Origin: Pseudomonadota bacterium
Lineage (GTDB): Bacteria; Pseudomonadota; Alphaproteobacteria; Sphingomonadales; Sphingomonadaceae
Assembly (NCBI GenBank): GCA_023423775.1
Contig: JAFAEZ010000021.1
Location: 1 to 29,613 of the forward strand
DNA: 29,613 nucleotides
Direction of reading: 5' to 3'
The notes beneath the pieces are model-generated. The model worked only from the letters and a program-made list of their open reading frames with translations, ran no database searches and had not been told where the DNA came from. The stretch's first letter is position 1. Each line of letters begins with the position of its first letter. Shown here one piece after another: positions 6,985 to 15,491 of the stretch. The position numbers were made by a program, and so were the translations under genes.

Positions 6985-7263
6985 TTGATCCGTTCCGAGC
7001 TTGTCCAGAAATTGTGCGACGACCATCCCGATCTGACCGTCAAGGAGATCGAACGGGTGGTGTCCTCCTTCTATGATTCGATCATCGCCCAGCTGCAGAA
7101 AGGCGGCCGCGTCGAGCTGCGCGGCTTCGGCGCTTTCTCGACCCGCGAGCGCGACGCCCGCAAGGGCCGCAACCCGCGCACCGGCGATTCCGTCGACGTC
7201 GCGGCCAAGCGCGTGCCCTATTTCAAGCCGGGCAAGGAAATGCGCGAGCGGCTCAACGTCTGA
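6985..7263 (+). CDS. ihfB: Integration host factor beta subunit
   Basis: A 92-residue HU/IHF-family DNA-bending protein starting (TTG)IRSELVQKL. The signature is clear: GGRVELRGFGAF in the core and GRNPRTGDSVDVAAKRVPYFKPGKEMRERL at the arm and C-terminus. The IHF-beta N-terminus IRSELVQ fixes the start at TTG 6985; G-rich sequence at 6971-6976 could be the ribosome site. Starts further upstream would add residues not found in the family. IHF-beta pairs with IHF-alpha, encoded elsewhere, to bend DNA at promoters and recombination sites. The order rpsA-ihfB is common in proteobacteria. Confidence 0.95.
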   Translation: MIRSELVQKLCDDHPDLTVKEIERVVSSFYDSIIAQLQKGGRVELRGFGAFSTRERDARKGRNPRTGDSVDVAAKRVPYFKPGKEMRERLNV

Positions 7264-7321
7264 GCCCACCGCCGGCTGCCCGAGCGGCCGGAAAAATTCC
7301 GCCGATCTGCGTGCAGGGGTC

Positions 7322-7351
7322 CTGACTTTCGTCGAAACGGCGCGCTATGGG
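7322..7351 (+). promoter_or_regulatory. Probable tRNA-Leu promoter
   Basis: CTGACT (7322-7327) and TATGGG (7346-7351), 18 bases apart, sit 10 bases before the mature tRNA 5' end. Sequence match to sigma-70 boxes is moderate; the position is right for a tRNA promoter. Confidence 0.45.
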
Positions 7352-7361
7352 TGCATTCCGT

Positions 7362-7448
7362 GCGGACGTGGCGGAACCGGTAGACGCCGGAGACTTAAAA
7401 TCTTCTGCCCCTCGGGGCGTGCGGGTTCGAGTCCCGCCGTCCGCACCA
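7362..7448 (+). tRNA. tRNA-Leu (anticodon UAA)
   Basis: An 87-nt class II tRNA. The acceptor stem GCGGACG pairs with CGTCCGC, followed by discriminator A and an encoded CCA. The anticodon loop is CTTAAAA, giving anticodon TAA (UAA) for leucine UUA/UUG codons. The long variable arm TGCCCCTCGGGGCG, typical of leucine tRNAs, and the T-arm GCGGGTTCGAGTCCCGC are both intact. It is convergent with the PilZ gene, only 9 bp away. Confidence 0.97.
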
Positions 7449-7457
7449 ATTCCAGTC

Positions 7458-7787
7458 TCAGGCGGCCTGCGGCGGATCCGTGCGGATCGCCGTCCATTCG
7501 CAGCGGTTGAGGCTGATCGGGTCGAGGAAGAGCCCGCCCATGCGGCCGCCGATCTGCCAGCGCACCTGGGCATGGACCGGGCCGATGCCCGGCACGTCGA
7601 GCGACACGTGGCTGCCGATCTCGACCGGCTCGCTGCACTCGGCCATGAAGCCGCAGCGCGAAACGTCGCGTACCTTGACCTCGACGCTGTACCAATTGCC
7701 GTGGCGCAACGCGGTATGCGTCGCAACGGGCAGGCGCGCAGCGCGCCTTTCGCGATAATCCTCAGAGTGTTCGGGGTCGTCCGGCAT
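7458..7787 (-). CDS. PilZ-domain protein, putative cyclic-di-GMP receptor
   Basis: A 109-residue single-domain protein. The PilZ cyclic-di-GMP motifs are visible: the arginine cluster RERRAAR at about 12-18, and DVSRCGF at about 41-47, matching [D/N]xSxxG. The following strands (GSHVSLDVPGIGPVHAQVRWQ) fit the PilZ beta-barrel. An AGGA about 9 bases before the ATG supports the start. It stands alone, convergent with tRNA-Leu and divergent from the lipoprotein gene, so its target is not evident. Small stand-alone PilZ proteins often act by binding a partner in motility or polysaccharide synthesis; nothing here shows which. Confidence 0.85.
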   Translation of the reverse strand: MPDDPEHSEDYRERRAARLPVATHTALRHGNWYSVEVKVRDVSRCGFMAECSEPVEIGSHVSLDVPGIGPVHAQVRWQIGGRMGGLFLDPISLNRCEWTAIRTDPPQAA

Positions 7788-7904
7788 CGGCGCGTTCCTG
7801 TCGATAGCGCGAGGCTACACGCCCAGTCGTGAAGGACGCGTAAAGAGCCGCAGCCGGCGCCGCGCGGTTGGCGCTCCCCCGAAGCTTCCGGTATCGGTCT
7901 CCGG

Positions 7905-9356
7905 ATGAAGATTCGGGTGAGATCGGCGGCCATCGCCGCGGCTCTGGTGCTCGTCAGCGGGTGCGGGGAGCAGGAAAGCGGGCCGATTGCGGTCAGCGCG
8001 ATCGGCGAGCCGCCACGCCTTGCAAATCCCAATCTCGAGCCGCTCGACGCGCCGTCCGCCTTCCTGCTCGACGCGGTGGCCCAGGGGCTGGTACGGTTCG
8101 ACGCGACCGGCCAGGTCGAACCCGCTCTAGCCCAGAGCTGGATCGTGTCCGACGACGGCCTGCGCTACACCTTCCGCCTCGCTCGGGTCGAATGGACCAA
8201 TGGGGGACGCGTGACCGCCGAGCAGGTCGTCGAACGGCTGCGGGCCGCCGACAGCCGCGCCAGCAAGAATCCCCTGAAGCCCGTGCTCGGCGCGATCGCC
8301 GAGATCGAGGCGATGACCGACGACGTGCTCGAGATCAGCCTCAAGGCCCCACGTCCCAATTTCCTGCAATTGCTCGCCCAGCCCGAGATGGCGATCATCC
8401 GACGCGGCGCCGGGACCGGCCCGTTCCGGGCGCGGTTCGAGGAGGACGGCAGCGCCCTCCTCACCATGCACCGCGCGGACGAGGAGGAAAGCGAGCGCGA
8501 CCACGCGCCCGACATCCTGCTGCGGGGCGAGCGCGCCGCTTTGGCGGTCGCGCGCTTCACGGACGGCGGAGCAGACCTGGTCACCGGCGGCACGCTCGGC
8601 GACCTGCCGATCGCGCGCGCTGCTCAACCGCCAGCCGCGGTCCGGCGCGTCGATCCGGTTGCGGGCATTCTCGGCCTCGCTTTCACCGGCAGCGGTGAGC
8701 TTTGGAGCAATCCGGCGGCGCGGGCCGCACTGGCGATGGCGGTCGACCGCGATGCGTTCGTGACCGACCTGGGGATACCGGACCTGCTGCCGCGCACCTC
8801 GATCGTGCCGAGCGGTATCGACGAACTCCCGGAGCCCGCCCTTCCCGCCTGGGCCGCCAACCCGCAGCCGATGCGCCGCGAGACCGCCGCGCGGATCATC
8901 AGCAGTCTGGCCGAGGGCGAGCCGGTCGCCTTGCGTGTGGCCCTGCCGCCCGGTCCCGGCTACCGGCTCCTGTTCGCCTATCTGCGCCGCGACTGGCGTG
9001 CGATCGGCGTAACGGCCGAAGCCGTAGGACCCAATGCAAAGGCCGACCTCCGCCTGATCGACGCGGTCGCTCCGACCAGCATCGCAACCTGGTATCTGCG
9101 CCACTTCACCTGCGACGCGAGCCCGATCTGCAGCCCGGAGGCCGATCAGCGCCTCGCCGCTGCGCGCGCCGCCCCGACCGCCGCGGAACGGACCCAGCAG
9201 CTTGCAGAGGCTGACCGGATGATCGGCGACCTCGCCGTGTTCATCCCGATCACTGCGCCGATACGCTGGCACCTCGTCGCGCAGCGGCTCGAGGGCTTCC
9301 GGCCCAATGCGTTCGCGCGCCGCTTTCCCGCGTCGCTGGTTGCAGCGCGCCCCTGA
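7905..9356 (+). CDS. Solute-binding lipoprotein of the peptide/nickel ABC type (family 5)
   Basis: A 483-residue exported protein. The N-terminus has a signal peptide ending in the lipobox LVSGC with the modified Cys at residue 20, so it should be anchored in the envelope. The body follows the extracellular solute-binding protein family 5 plan: LLDAVAQGLVRFDATGQVEPALAQSW early, GLRYTFRLARVEWTNGGRVTAEQVVERL next, and AALAMAVDRDAFV mid-protein. Such proteins deliver oligopeptides or similar ligands to a permease. No permease or ATPase genes lie nearby, so it is an orphan. The ligand is unknown, and it may have drifted from transport. The DUF4112 gene follows after 32 bp on the same strand. Confidence 0.85.
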   Translation: MKIRVRSAAIAAALVLVSGCGEQESGPIAVSAIGEPPRLANPNLEPLDAPSAFLLDAVAQGLVRFDATGQVEPALAQSWIVSDDGLRYTFRLARVEWTNGGRVTAEQVVERLRAADSRASKNPLKPVLGAIAEIEAMTDDVLEISLKAPRPNFLQLLAQPEMAIIRRGAGTGPFRARFEEDGSALLTMHRADEEESERDHAPDILLRGERAALAVARFTDGGADLVTGGTLGDLPIARAAQPPAAVRRVDPVAGILGLAFTGSGELWSNPAARAALAMAVDRDAFVTDLGIPDLLPRTSIVPSGIDELPEPALPAWAANPQPMRRETAARIISSLAEGEPVALRVALPPGPGYRLLFAYLRRDWRAIGVTAEAVGPNAKADLRLIDAVAPTSIATWYLRHFTCDASPICSPEADQRLAAARAAPTAAERTQQLAEADRMIGDLAVFIPITAPIRWHLVAQRLEGFRPNAFARRFPASLVAARP

Positions 9357-9388
9357 CCACCCTAGCTCAGGGGCAAGGAGAGTTTGTC

Positions 9389-9823
9389 ATGCCGACGCCG
9401 CAGGAACAGTTCGAAGCGATCGCCGGCCAATTGCCGATGGGGCGGGATCCGGCCTCGGTACGCCGTCGGCTGGAGGCCGTGGAGGCGGTGCTCGAGCGCG
9501 CCTTCGTCATACCCGGCATCAACCGCCCCGTCGGCCTCGACGCGATCCTCGGCCTTGTGCCGGTGCTCGGCGACGTCATCACCGCCGCGATGGGCGCCTG
9601 GCTCGTCTGGGAAGGGCGGAACCTCGGCATGTCCAAATTCCACATCGCCCGGATGGCGGGCAATGTCGGAGTCGACACAGCGCTGGGGGCGATCCCGCTC
9701 GTCGGCGACCTGTTCGACTTCGCCTTCCGCTCCAACAGCCGCAACCTGCGCATCATCAAGCGCTGGCTCGACAAGCATCATCCCGAGACCATGCTGGTCG
9801 AGGGCGAGATTGTGCGCCGCTAA
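9389..9823 (+). CDS. DUF4112 membrane protein
   Basis: A 144-residue protein that matches the DUF4112 pattern: a helical N-terminus, the block PGINRPVGLDAILGLVPVLGDVITAAMGAWLVW (about 45-77) forming a membrane segment, and a second motif GVDTALGAIPLVGDLFDFAFRSNSRNLRII (about 92-121). The repeated IPLVGD/VPVLGD elements are characteristic. AAGGAG about 8 bases before the ATG supports the start. Function is unknown for the family. It may share a transcript with the lipoprotein upstream and is convergent with nadC. Confidence 0.85.
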   Translation: MPTPQEQFEAIAGQLPMGRDPASVRRRLEAVEAVLERAFVIPGINRPVGLDAILGLVPVLGDVITAAMGAWLVWEGRNLGMSKFHIARMAGNVGVDTALGAIPLVGDLFDFAFRSNSRNLRIIKRWLDKHHPETMLVEGEIVRR

Positions 9824-9829
9824 AGACCG

Positions 9830-10675
9830 TCAGGCGGGTTCGAAGTCGAGCCCGATGTCCGCGGCGGGCGCCGACTGGGTGAGCCGTCCGACCGAAATGT
9901 AGGTTACCCCGGTCTCCGCCTTGGTGCGGATCGTTTCGAGCGTGACGCCGCCGCTCGATTCGGTCGGGACGCGCCCTCCGACGAGCGCCACCGCTTCCCG
10001 CAGCATGTCGGCGTCCATATTGTCGAGCAGCAGGTGCGTCGCCCCTGCCCCCAGCGCCGGCTCGATCTGATCGATCCGGTCGACCTCGACGATGATCCGT
10101 TCGATGCCCGCGGCGACGGCGCGGCGCACCGCTTCCTCCACCCCGCCGGCGACGGCGACATGATTGTCCTTGATCATCGCCGCATCGTCCAGCCGCATGC
10201 GGTGGTTCTGCGCGCCCCCCATGCGGGTCGCGTATTTCTCGAGCACGCGAAGGCCCGGGATCGTCTTGCGGGTATCGAGCAGGATTGCGCCCGTGCCGGC
10301 AATTGCGTCGACATAGGCGCGGGTCAGCGTCGCCACGCCCGAAAGGTGCTGGAGCGTGTTGAGCGCAGAGCGCTCGGCGGTGAGGAGCGCGCGCGCCTTG
10401 CCGGTCAGGCGCATCAGCTGGGTTCCGGCAGAGACCCTGTCGCCGTCCTTGGCCAGCAACTCGATCTCCACGTCGGGATCGAGCGCTCGGAAGAAGGCCT
10501 CGGCGATCGGCAGGCCCGCCACCGTGATCGCGTCGCGGCTGTCCATCACGCCGCGGAACAGCGCGTCGGCGGGGATCACCGCGGCCGAGGTGATGTCGCC
10601 ATGGTCGCCGAGATCCTCGGCCAGCGTCTCCCGTACGAAGCGCTCGAGGTCGAACCGGTCGAGCGTGAAGCTCAC
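9830..10675 (-). CDS. nadC: Nicotinate-nucleotide pyrophosphorylase (quinolinate phosphoribosyltransferase)
   Basis: A 281-residue enzyme converting quinolinate and PRPP to nicotinate mononucleotide, CO2 and pyrophosphate in de novo NAD synthesis. Motifs include EDLGDHGDITS (20-30), AERSALNTLQHLSG (100-113), DTRKT (134-138) and RMGGAQNHRMRLDDAAMIKDN (151-171), which hold the basic active-site residues. The start is GTG at 10675, overlapping the TGA of the upstream peptidase gene (GTGA), so translation is probably coupled. nadA lies one gene upstream. Starts further upstream would read through the peptidase gene and were rejected. Confidence 0.96.
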   Translation of the reverse strand: MSFTLDRFDLERFVRETLAEDLGDHGDITSAAVIPADALFRGVMDSRDAITVAGLPIAEAFFRALDPDVEIELLAKDGDRVSAGTQLMRLTGKARALLTAERSALNTLQHLSGVATLTRAYVDAIAGTGAILLDTRKTIPGLRVLEKYATRMGGAQNHRMRLDDAAMIKDNHVAVAGGVEEAVRRAVAAGIERIIVEVDRIDQIEPALGAGATHLLLDNMDADMLREAVALVGGRVPTESSGGVTLETIRTKAETGVTYISVGRLTQSAPAADIGLDFEPA

Positions 10676-12771
10676 TTGCCCTGCCCGCTCAGCTCGCGAT
10701 TGAGGAAGGCGTTGAGCAGGGCCGCGCGATAGGCGTCCTCGGCATGGTCGGCGCCCACCGAATGGCCGCCCTCCAGATATTCGTGATAATAGACCGGGTT
10801 GCCATATTCCATCAGCCGCGCCGCCATCTTGCGGGCGTGGCCGGGATGGACGCGATCGTCCTTGGTCGAGAGATAGAAGAAGACCGGGGGATATTTCACG
10901 CCCGGCTTCACATTCTGGTAGGGCGAATATTTCGAGAGGTAGGCCCAATCCTCGGCCTTATCGGGATCGCCATATTCGTCCATCCACGACGCGCCCGCGA
11001 GCAGATGCGAGTAACGCTTCATGTCGTGCAGCGGCGAGCCGGAGATGACGGCGCCGTAGAGGTCCGGTCGCTGGGTCAGCGCTGCGCCGACGAGGACGCC
11101 GCCGTTCGAACGGCCGGAGATCGCGATCTTGCCCTTGGCGCTGACGCCGGTGCGGACGAGATCCTCGGCGACCGCGTGGAGATCGTCGAAGCTCTTCTGG
11201 CGGTTCTCCTTGAGCACCGATTCATGCCAGGCCGGACCATATTCGCCGCCGCCGCGGATGTTGGCGAGGACATAGGCGTTGCCGCTCTCGGTCCAGAACA
11301 GACCGAGCGGACCGGCGCGATAGGGCTGGCCGGTGAGATAGGTCGGCGTCTGCGCGGCACGGAAGCCGCCATAGGCGTGGATCAGCGCCGGGACCGCGCC
11401 CTTCGTGCCCTTCTTGCGGACGAGGAAATAGGGCACGCGGGTGCCGTCCTTCGACGTCGCGAAGCGCTGCTCGACGGTGAAGGCGTTGGCGTCGAAGCGC
11501 GCCGGCAGGCTCTGTACGAGCTGCGCCTGGCCGCGGCCGTCGACCGCGTAGAGCGCCGGCGGGGTCAGCATGCCCTCGACGGTGGCGAAGGCCGTGTCCG
11601 ACTGGCCGGCGACGCCGGAGAGATGGATCGTGCTGTTGGCGGCGAGCGGCATCGCCTGGCTCGTCCATTTGCCATCGGCGCCGCGGCGGAGGGCGAACAA
11701 TTTGCCCGACACATCGTCGAGCGCCTTCACCCACAGGACGTTGTCGCTGGCCGCAACCTCCTCGATCGCCTGGCTCTTGCTCGGCGCCATGACCAGTTCC
11801 GGCGCGGCGGTGCGGCCGGCGGCGATGTCGGCGAGCGAGTAAGCGACCACCGAACCCGCCGGGATCGCCCCGAGCGGCGCCTGCAGCAAGGCGATCATGC
11901 GGCCGCCGATCACGTCCTGGAAATTGGCGGTGTCGGGCAGCGGCGTCTTCACCAGCCGGCCGTCGGCGGTGAGCAGCGACAGATCGTTGGTCCAGAAGGT
12001 CTTGCCACGGCCGACGAAGGTCCAGCGCTTGTCGCCGTCCTGGACCGCGAAGGGCGAGGTCGACACGTCGGTCTTCTCGCCTTCGAAGATCGTCTTGGCG
12101 GCGGCGAGCGGCGTCCCGCGCTGCCACAATTTGGCGATGCGGCCGTAGCCCGAGGTCGTCAGCGACTCCGGCCCGTAATTGGTGACGACCAGCAGCCGGT
12201 TCTCGTCGACCCAGGCGACATTGCTCTTGGCCTCGGGCAGCGCGAAGCCGCCCTCGGTGAACTTGCCGGTGGCAACGTCGAACTCGCGCACGACGTCGGC
12301 GTCGGTACCGCCCGGCGAGAGCGAGACGAGGCAACGGGTGTAGGCGGGCGCGAGGCAGTCGGCGCCGTGCCACACCCAGCTCTTGCCTTCCTGCTTGCCC
12401 AGCGCATCGACGTCGATCAGCGTGCGCCATTGCGGCTTGCCGGCGACATAGGCGGCGAGCGGCGAGATCCGCCACAGACCGCGCGGATTGGCGGCGTCGC
12501 GCCACAAATTGGTGACGTAGCCGCCCATCACGTCCTCGGGCGCGGCGATCTGCTGCTCGTCGTCGAGGATGGCGCGGGCGCGAGCGCGGTAGGATTCGAA
12601 ATTGGGGGACTTGGTGAGCAGGTCCTCGGTCGTCTTGTTCCAGGCTTTCACCTGCGTCAGCGCGCGCTCGCCCTCGATCTCCTCGAGCCAAAGATAGGGA
12701 TCATCGGCCACGGCGGGCGCGGCGGCGGCCGTGAACAGGAGAGCGGCGACGGGCAGGATCTGACGAAGCAA
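10672..12771 (-). CDS. Secreted prolyl oligopeptidase-family serine peptidase (S9A)
   Basis: A 699-residue exported peptidase that should cut short peptides, typically after proline. A signal peptide (about 1-22, ending PAVA) suggests a periplasmic location. It is followed by DPYLWLEEIEGERA, the typical S9A opening, a beta-propeller up to about 430 and an alpha/beta-hydrolase domain. The triad is visible: Ser555 in GRSNGG, Asp in KDDRVHPGH (638-639) and His670 in EGGHSVG. The start is TTG at 12771, supported by GGAG 7 bases upstream. The gene sits between nadA and nadC, 81 bp after nadA, and shares a GTGA overlap with nadC. Nothing links its function to NAD synthesis. Confidence 0.93.
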   Translation of the reverse strand: MLRQILPVAALLFTAAAAPAVADDPYLWLEEIEGERALTQVKAWNKTTEDLLTKSPNFESYRARARAILDDEQQIAAPEDVMGGYVTNLWRDAANPRGLWRISPLAAYVAGKPQWRTLIDVDALGKQEGKSWVWHGADCLAPAYTRCLVSLSPGGTDADVVREFDVATGKFTEGGFALPEAKSNVAWVDENRLLVVTNYGPESLTTSGYGRIAKLWQRGTPLAAAKTIFEGEKTDVSTSPFAVQDGDKRWTFVGRGKTFWTNDLSLLTADGRLVKTPLPDTANFQDVIGGRMIALLQAPLGAIPAGSVVAYSLADIAAGRTAAPELVMAPSKSQAIEEVAASDNVLWVKALDDVSGKLFALRRGADGKWTSQAMPLAANSTIHLSGVAGQSDTAFATVEGMLTPPALYAVDGRGQAQLVQSLPARFDANAFTVEQRFATSKDGTRVPYFLVRKKGTKGAVPALIHAYGGFRAAQTPTYLTGQPYRAGPLGLFWTESGNAYVLANIRGGGEYGPAWHESVLKENRQKSFDDLHAVAEDLVRTGVSAKGKIAISGRSNGGVLVGAALTQRPDLYGAVISGSPLHDMKRYSHLLAGASWMDEYGDPDKAEDWAYLSKYSPYQNVKPGVKYPPVFFYLSTKDDRVHPGHARKMAARLMEYGNPVYYHEYLEGGHSVGADHAEDAYRAALLNAFLNRELSGQGK

Positions 12772-12852
12772 GGCAGGTCTCCGGAAGCGGGAGATGGTGG
12801 GTTAGCCGCTTACCACGCCGGTGTCACGGGGCGGGAAGAGGCGATGATGCGC

Positions 12853-13863
12853 TCAGTCGTTGGCGAAGATCGGCCGGCCGACATCGCCCTGGCCGACGGT
12901 GCGGCCGGCCATGTCGAGCATCGCGTCGAGCGACTTCTTGGCGCGCAGGCGCAGGCCCTCGTCCATCTCGATGCGCGGCTCGAGATCGCGCAGCGCGACG
13001 TAGAGCTTCTCGAGCGTGTTGAGCGCCATATACGGGCACATGTTGCAGTTGCAGTTCCCGTCTGCACCGGGCGCGCCGATGAAATTCTTGTGCGGCGCCG
13101 CTTTCTCCATCTGGTGGATGATGTGCGGCTCGGTCGCGACGATCAAAGTGTCGGCGTCGCTGCTCAGCGCATAATCGAGGATCGCCTTGGTCGATCCAAC
13201 GAGATCGGCATGCTCGACGATATGGGCCGGGCATTCGGGGTGGGCGAGCACCGGCGCACCGGGATGCTGCGCCTTGAGTTTCAGCAATTCGGTCTCGGAA
13301 AAGGCCTCGTGGACGATGCAGACGCCCGGCCAGAGCAGCATGTCGCGGCCGGTCTTGCGGGCGAGATAGCCGCCGAGATGCTTGTCGGGGCCGAAGATGA
13401 TCTTCTGCTCGGGCGGGATCTGGCTGAGGATGATCTCCGCCGAGGACGAGGTCACGATGATGTCGCTCAGCGCTTTCACGTCCGCCGAGCAGTTGATGTA
13501 GGTGAGCGCGATATGATCGGGATGCTTGGCCCGGAATGCCGCGAACTGATCGGGCGGGCAGCTGTCCTCGAGGCTGCAGCCGGCATCCATGTCGGGCAGG
13601 ATCACGATCTTCTCGGGGCTCAGGATCTTGGCGGTCTCGGCCATGAAGCGGACGCCGCAGAAGGCGATGACGTCGGCCTCGGTCGCCGCGGCCTTGCGGC
13701 TGAGATCGAGGCTGTCGCCGACGAAATCGGCGAGGTCCTGGATCTCGGGCGCCTGGTAATAATGGGCTAGGATGACGGCGTTGCGTTCCTTGCGCAGCCG
13801 GTCGATCTCGGCGCGAAGGTCCAGCCCCTTGAGGCTCATATTGGGTGCGTTCATCACATTCAC
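12853..13863 (-). CDS. nadA: Quinolinate synthase
   Basis: A 336-residue [4Fe-4S] enzyme that condenses iminoaspartate with dihydroxyacetone phosphate to quinolinate. The N-terminal AHYYQAPEIQDLADFVGDSLDLSR (33-56) and the cluster cysteines are visible: Cys69 in FCGVRFMAE, one in PECPAH, and the C-terminal CNCNMCPYM. The ATG at 13863 has AGGAG 3-4 bases upstream; ATG 13854 is an alternative. No nadB (L-aspartate oxidase) is next to it, so iminoaspartate comes from an enzyme encoded elsewhere. It begins 14 bases after the DUF4230 gene and is probably co-transcribed with it. Confidence 0.97.
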   Translation of the reverse strand: MNVMNAPNMSLKGLDLRAEIDRLRKERNAVILAHYYQAPEIQDLADFVGDSLDLSRKAAATEADVIAFCGVRFMAETAKILSPEKIVILPDMDAGCSLEDSCPPDQFAAFRAKHPDHIALTYINCSADVKALSDIIVTSSSAEIILSQIPPEQKIIFGPDKHLGGYLARKTGRDMLLWPGVCIVHEAFSETELLKLKAQHPGAPVLAHPECPAHIVEHADLVGSTKAILDYALSSDADTLIVATEPHIIHQMEKAAPHKNFIGAPGADGNCNCNMCPYMALNTLEKLYVALRDLEPRIEMDEGLRLRAKKSLDAMLDMAGRTVGQGDVGRPIFAND

Positions 13864-13877
13864 TCCTGAGGCGGCGG

Positions 13878-14561
13878 TCAGCGCCCGGCCTGTTGTTCGT
13901 TCAAGACATCCTCTATCCGCCGCGACCTGTCGAGGAAGGATGGCTCGCCCGACGCGTCGGCGAACCGCACCTCGACATTGGCGTCGATCCCCGCCGCGCG
14001 CAGCGGCATGGCGAAGCTGCGCCCGACCGCCCGGACCGCGGCATCGCGCGCCAGCCGCATCGGCACCGGCTCGCGGGCCTGGCGGACCAGCTCCTGCTGG
14101 CCGCGGGCCCGATTGGCGCCATCGAGCGCCGTCTCGGCATCGGTCAGCGACATGAGCAACCCGCCGCCCGAATATTCCTTGATCTGCGCCATGTCGATCT
14201 GCGGCGCCGCAATCTCGAGCGGGGGGAGCTCGATCCTGAGCGTCTTGGTCGCTTCATCCCAGGCGAGATCGTCCTGCTGCAGCTTGGCGAGATCGAGCTC
14301 GTAGCGGACCAGGCCGGGCATGATCAGGGTCTTCTCGGCCTTGAGCCCGAAGCGCGACTGGGTGGAGGTGGTGACGGCGACGAAGCGGGCCGCGAACGGC
14401 GTCAGCCGCGCCTGCTCGCGCATCGACTGCAGGCTGGCGGCCGCCACCGTCTCGGGATCGGGCCCGTCAAAGGGGCTGGCCAGCCGCAGCCCGACCACGG
14501 CGAGCGCGCCGAGGACCAGGCCGGCGACAAGCGCGACGAAGACAAAAGCCGTTTTCCTCAC
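13878..14561 (-). CDS. DUF4230 membrane-anchored protein
   Basis: A 227-residue protein with one N-terminal membrane helix (about 5-28, AFVFVALVAGLVLGALAVVG) and a soluble domain fitting DUF4230. Typical stretches are FAARFVAVTTSTQSRFGLKAEKTLIMPGLVRYELDLAKL and LRIELPPLEIAAPQIDMAQIKEY. The start is GTG at 14561, overlapping the TGA of the upstream MBL gene. Function is unknown. Position between an MBL hydrolase and nadA in a close-packed set suggests co-transcription only. Confidence 0.82.
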   Translation of the reverse strand: MRKTAFVFVALVAGLVLGALAVVGLRLASPFDGPDPETVAAASLQSMREQARLTPFAARFVAVTTSTQSRFGLKAEKTLIMPGLVRYELDLAKLQQDDLAWDEATKTLRIELPPLEIAAPQIDMAQIKEYSGGGLLMSLTDAETALDGANRARGQQELVRQAREPVPMRLARDAAVRAVGRSFAMPLRAAGIDANVEVRFADASGEPSFLDRSRRIEDVLNEQQAGR

Positions 14562-15421
14562 GCAGCGAGGCTCCAGCCTTCGCCCTGCCGCGCGACCAGG
14601 CCGCGCGTTTCGAGATCGATCAGATGGGCCAGCACCGACCGGCCGGCTGCGCCGTGCAGTCGTGGGTCGATGCCTTTATACATCGTCGCGACCATCTCGG
14701 GGATGAGGTGGCTGCCGTCGCGAAGCCGGCGCAAAATCTGGCCCTCGCGCTGCCTGCGATGACCGATCATGCCGCGCACCAGCCGTTTGGGGCGCTCGAT
14801 CGCGGGGCCATGGGCAGGATAATAGATGCGGTCCTCGCGCGCCTGCAATTTCTCCAGGCTCGCCATGTAATCAGCCATGTCGCCGTCGGGCGGCGAGACG
14901 ATCGTCGTCGACCAGCCCATCACATGGTCGCCGGAAAACAGCGCCCCGCTCTCGGGCAGCGCGAAACAGAGATGGTTCGAGGTGTGACCCGGCGTCGCCA
15001 CCGCCTCGAGCATCCAGTCGTCGCCTTCCAGCCTCTCACCGTCGGCCAGGACGCGGTCGGGCAGATATTCGGCGTCGAACGCAGCGTCGGCGCGCGGCCC
15101 TTCGTCGTCCATGGTCAGCGCGGCGCAGCCGATGATCGGTGCGCCGGTCGCGGCCTGCAGCAAGGCTGCCGCCGGGCTGTGATCGCGGTGGGTGTGGGTG
15201 CACAGGATCGCGGCAACCGTCTCCCCCTTCAATCCCGCCAGCAGAGCCTCGACATGCTCGGGAAGGTCAGGGCCGGGATCGATGACCGCGACGGCGCCTG
15301 TGCCGACGATGAAGGTCTGCGTGCCGCTATAGGTGAAAGCCGACGGATTGGGCGCCAGCACACGCCGCACCAGCGGTTCAATTCGTTCGATCGTGCCGGG
15401 AGACCCATCCATGGCGTGCAT
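14558..15421 (-). CDS. MBL-fold metallo-hydrolase, LACTB2-like, with C-terminal winged helix
   Basis: A 287-residue cytoplasmic metallo-beta-lactamase-fold protein. The zinc motif THTHRDH gives His76, His78, Asp80 and His81; His146 (TPGHTSNH) and Asp165 (FSGDH) complete the two-metal site. Residues about 215-285 (HRRQREGQILRRL, GRSVLAHLIDLETRGLVARQGEGW) form the winged-helix tail typical of the LACTB2/glyoxalase-II-like branch, whose members act on RNA or thioesters. The substrate here is unknown. Neither ATG 15421 nor ATG 15412 has a clear ribosome site, so the start is uncertain by three codons. It is the first gene of the set leading to nadA. Confidence 0.88.
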   Translation of the reverse strand: MHAMDGSPGTIERIEPLVRRVLAPNPSAFTYSGTQTFIVGTGAVAVIDPGPDLPEHVEALLAGLKGETVAAILCTHTHRDHSPAAALLQAATGAPIIGCAALTMDDEGPRADAAFDAEYLPDRVLADGERLEGDDWMLEAVATPGHTSNHLCFALPESGALFSGDHVMGWSTTIVSPPDGDMADYMASLEKLQAREDRIYYPAHGPAIERPKRLVRGMIGHRRQREGQILRRLRDGSHLIPEMVATMYKGIDPRLHGAAGRSVLAHLIDLETRGLVARQGEGWSLAA

Positions 15422-15455
15422 GTGGCATCGGATGGGGGGAAATCCAAGCGGCGAA

Positions 15456-15484
15456 CGGCCCCTCCGCCGGGATCGAAGGGGCCG
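15456..15484 (-). terminator. Hairpin after the M56 peptidase operon
   Basis: CGGCCCCT (15456-15463) and AGGGGCCG (15477-15484) form a perfect 8-bp stem with a 13-base loop, starting 8 bases past the stop of the M56 gene. On the minus strand only scattered T residues follow, so intrinsic termination is likely but not certain. Confidence 0.5.
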
Positions 15485-15491
15485 CCTGTGC

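Noticed and set aside
7347..7832. A plus-strand frame covering tRNA-Leu and the PilZ gene
   Set aside because: Its beginning is translated tRNA sequence and the remainder is antisense to the PilZ gene.
10744..13770. A 1008-codon open frame on the plus strand opposite the peptidase and nadA
   Set aside because: It spans two well-supported minus-strand genes and the gap between them; it is an antisense artefact of high GC at third positions.
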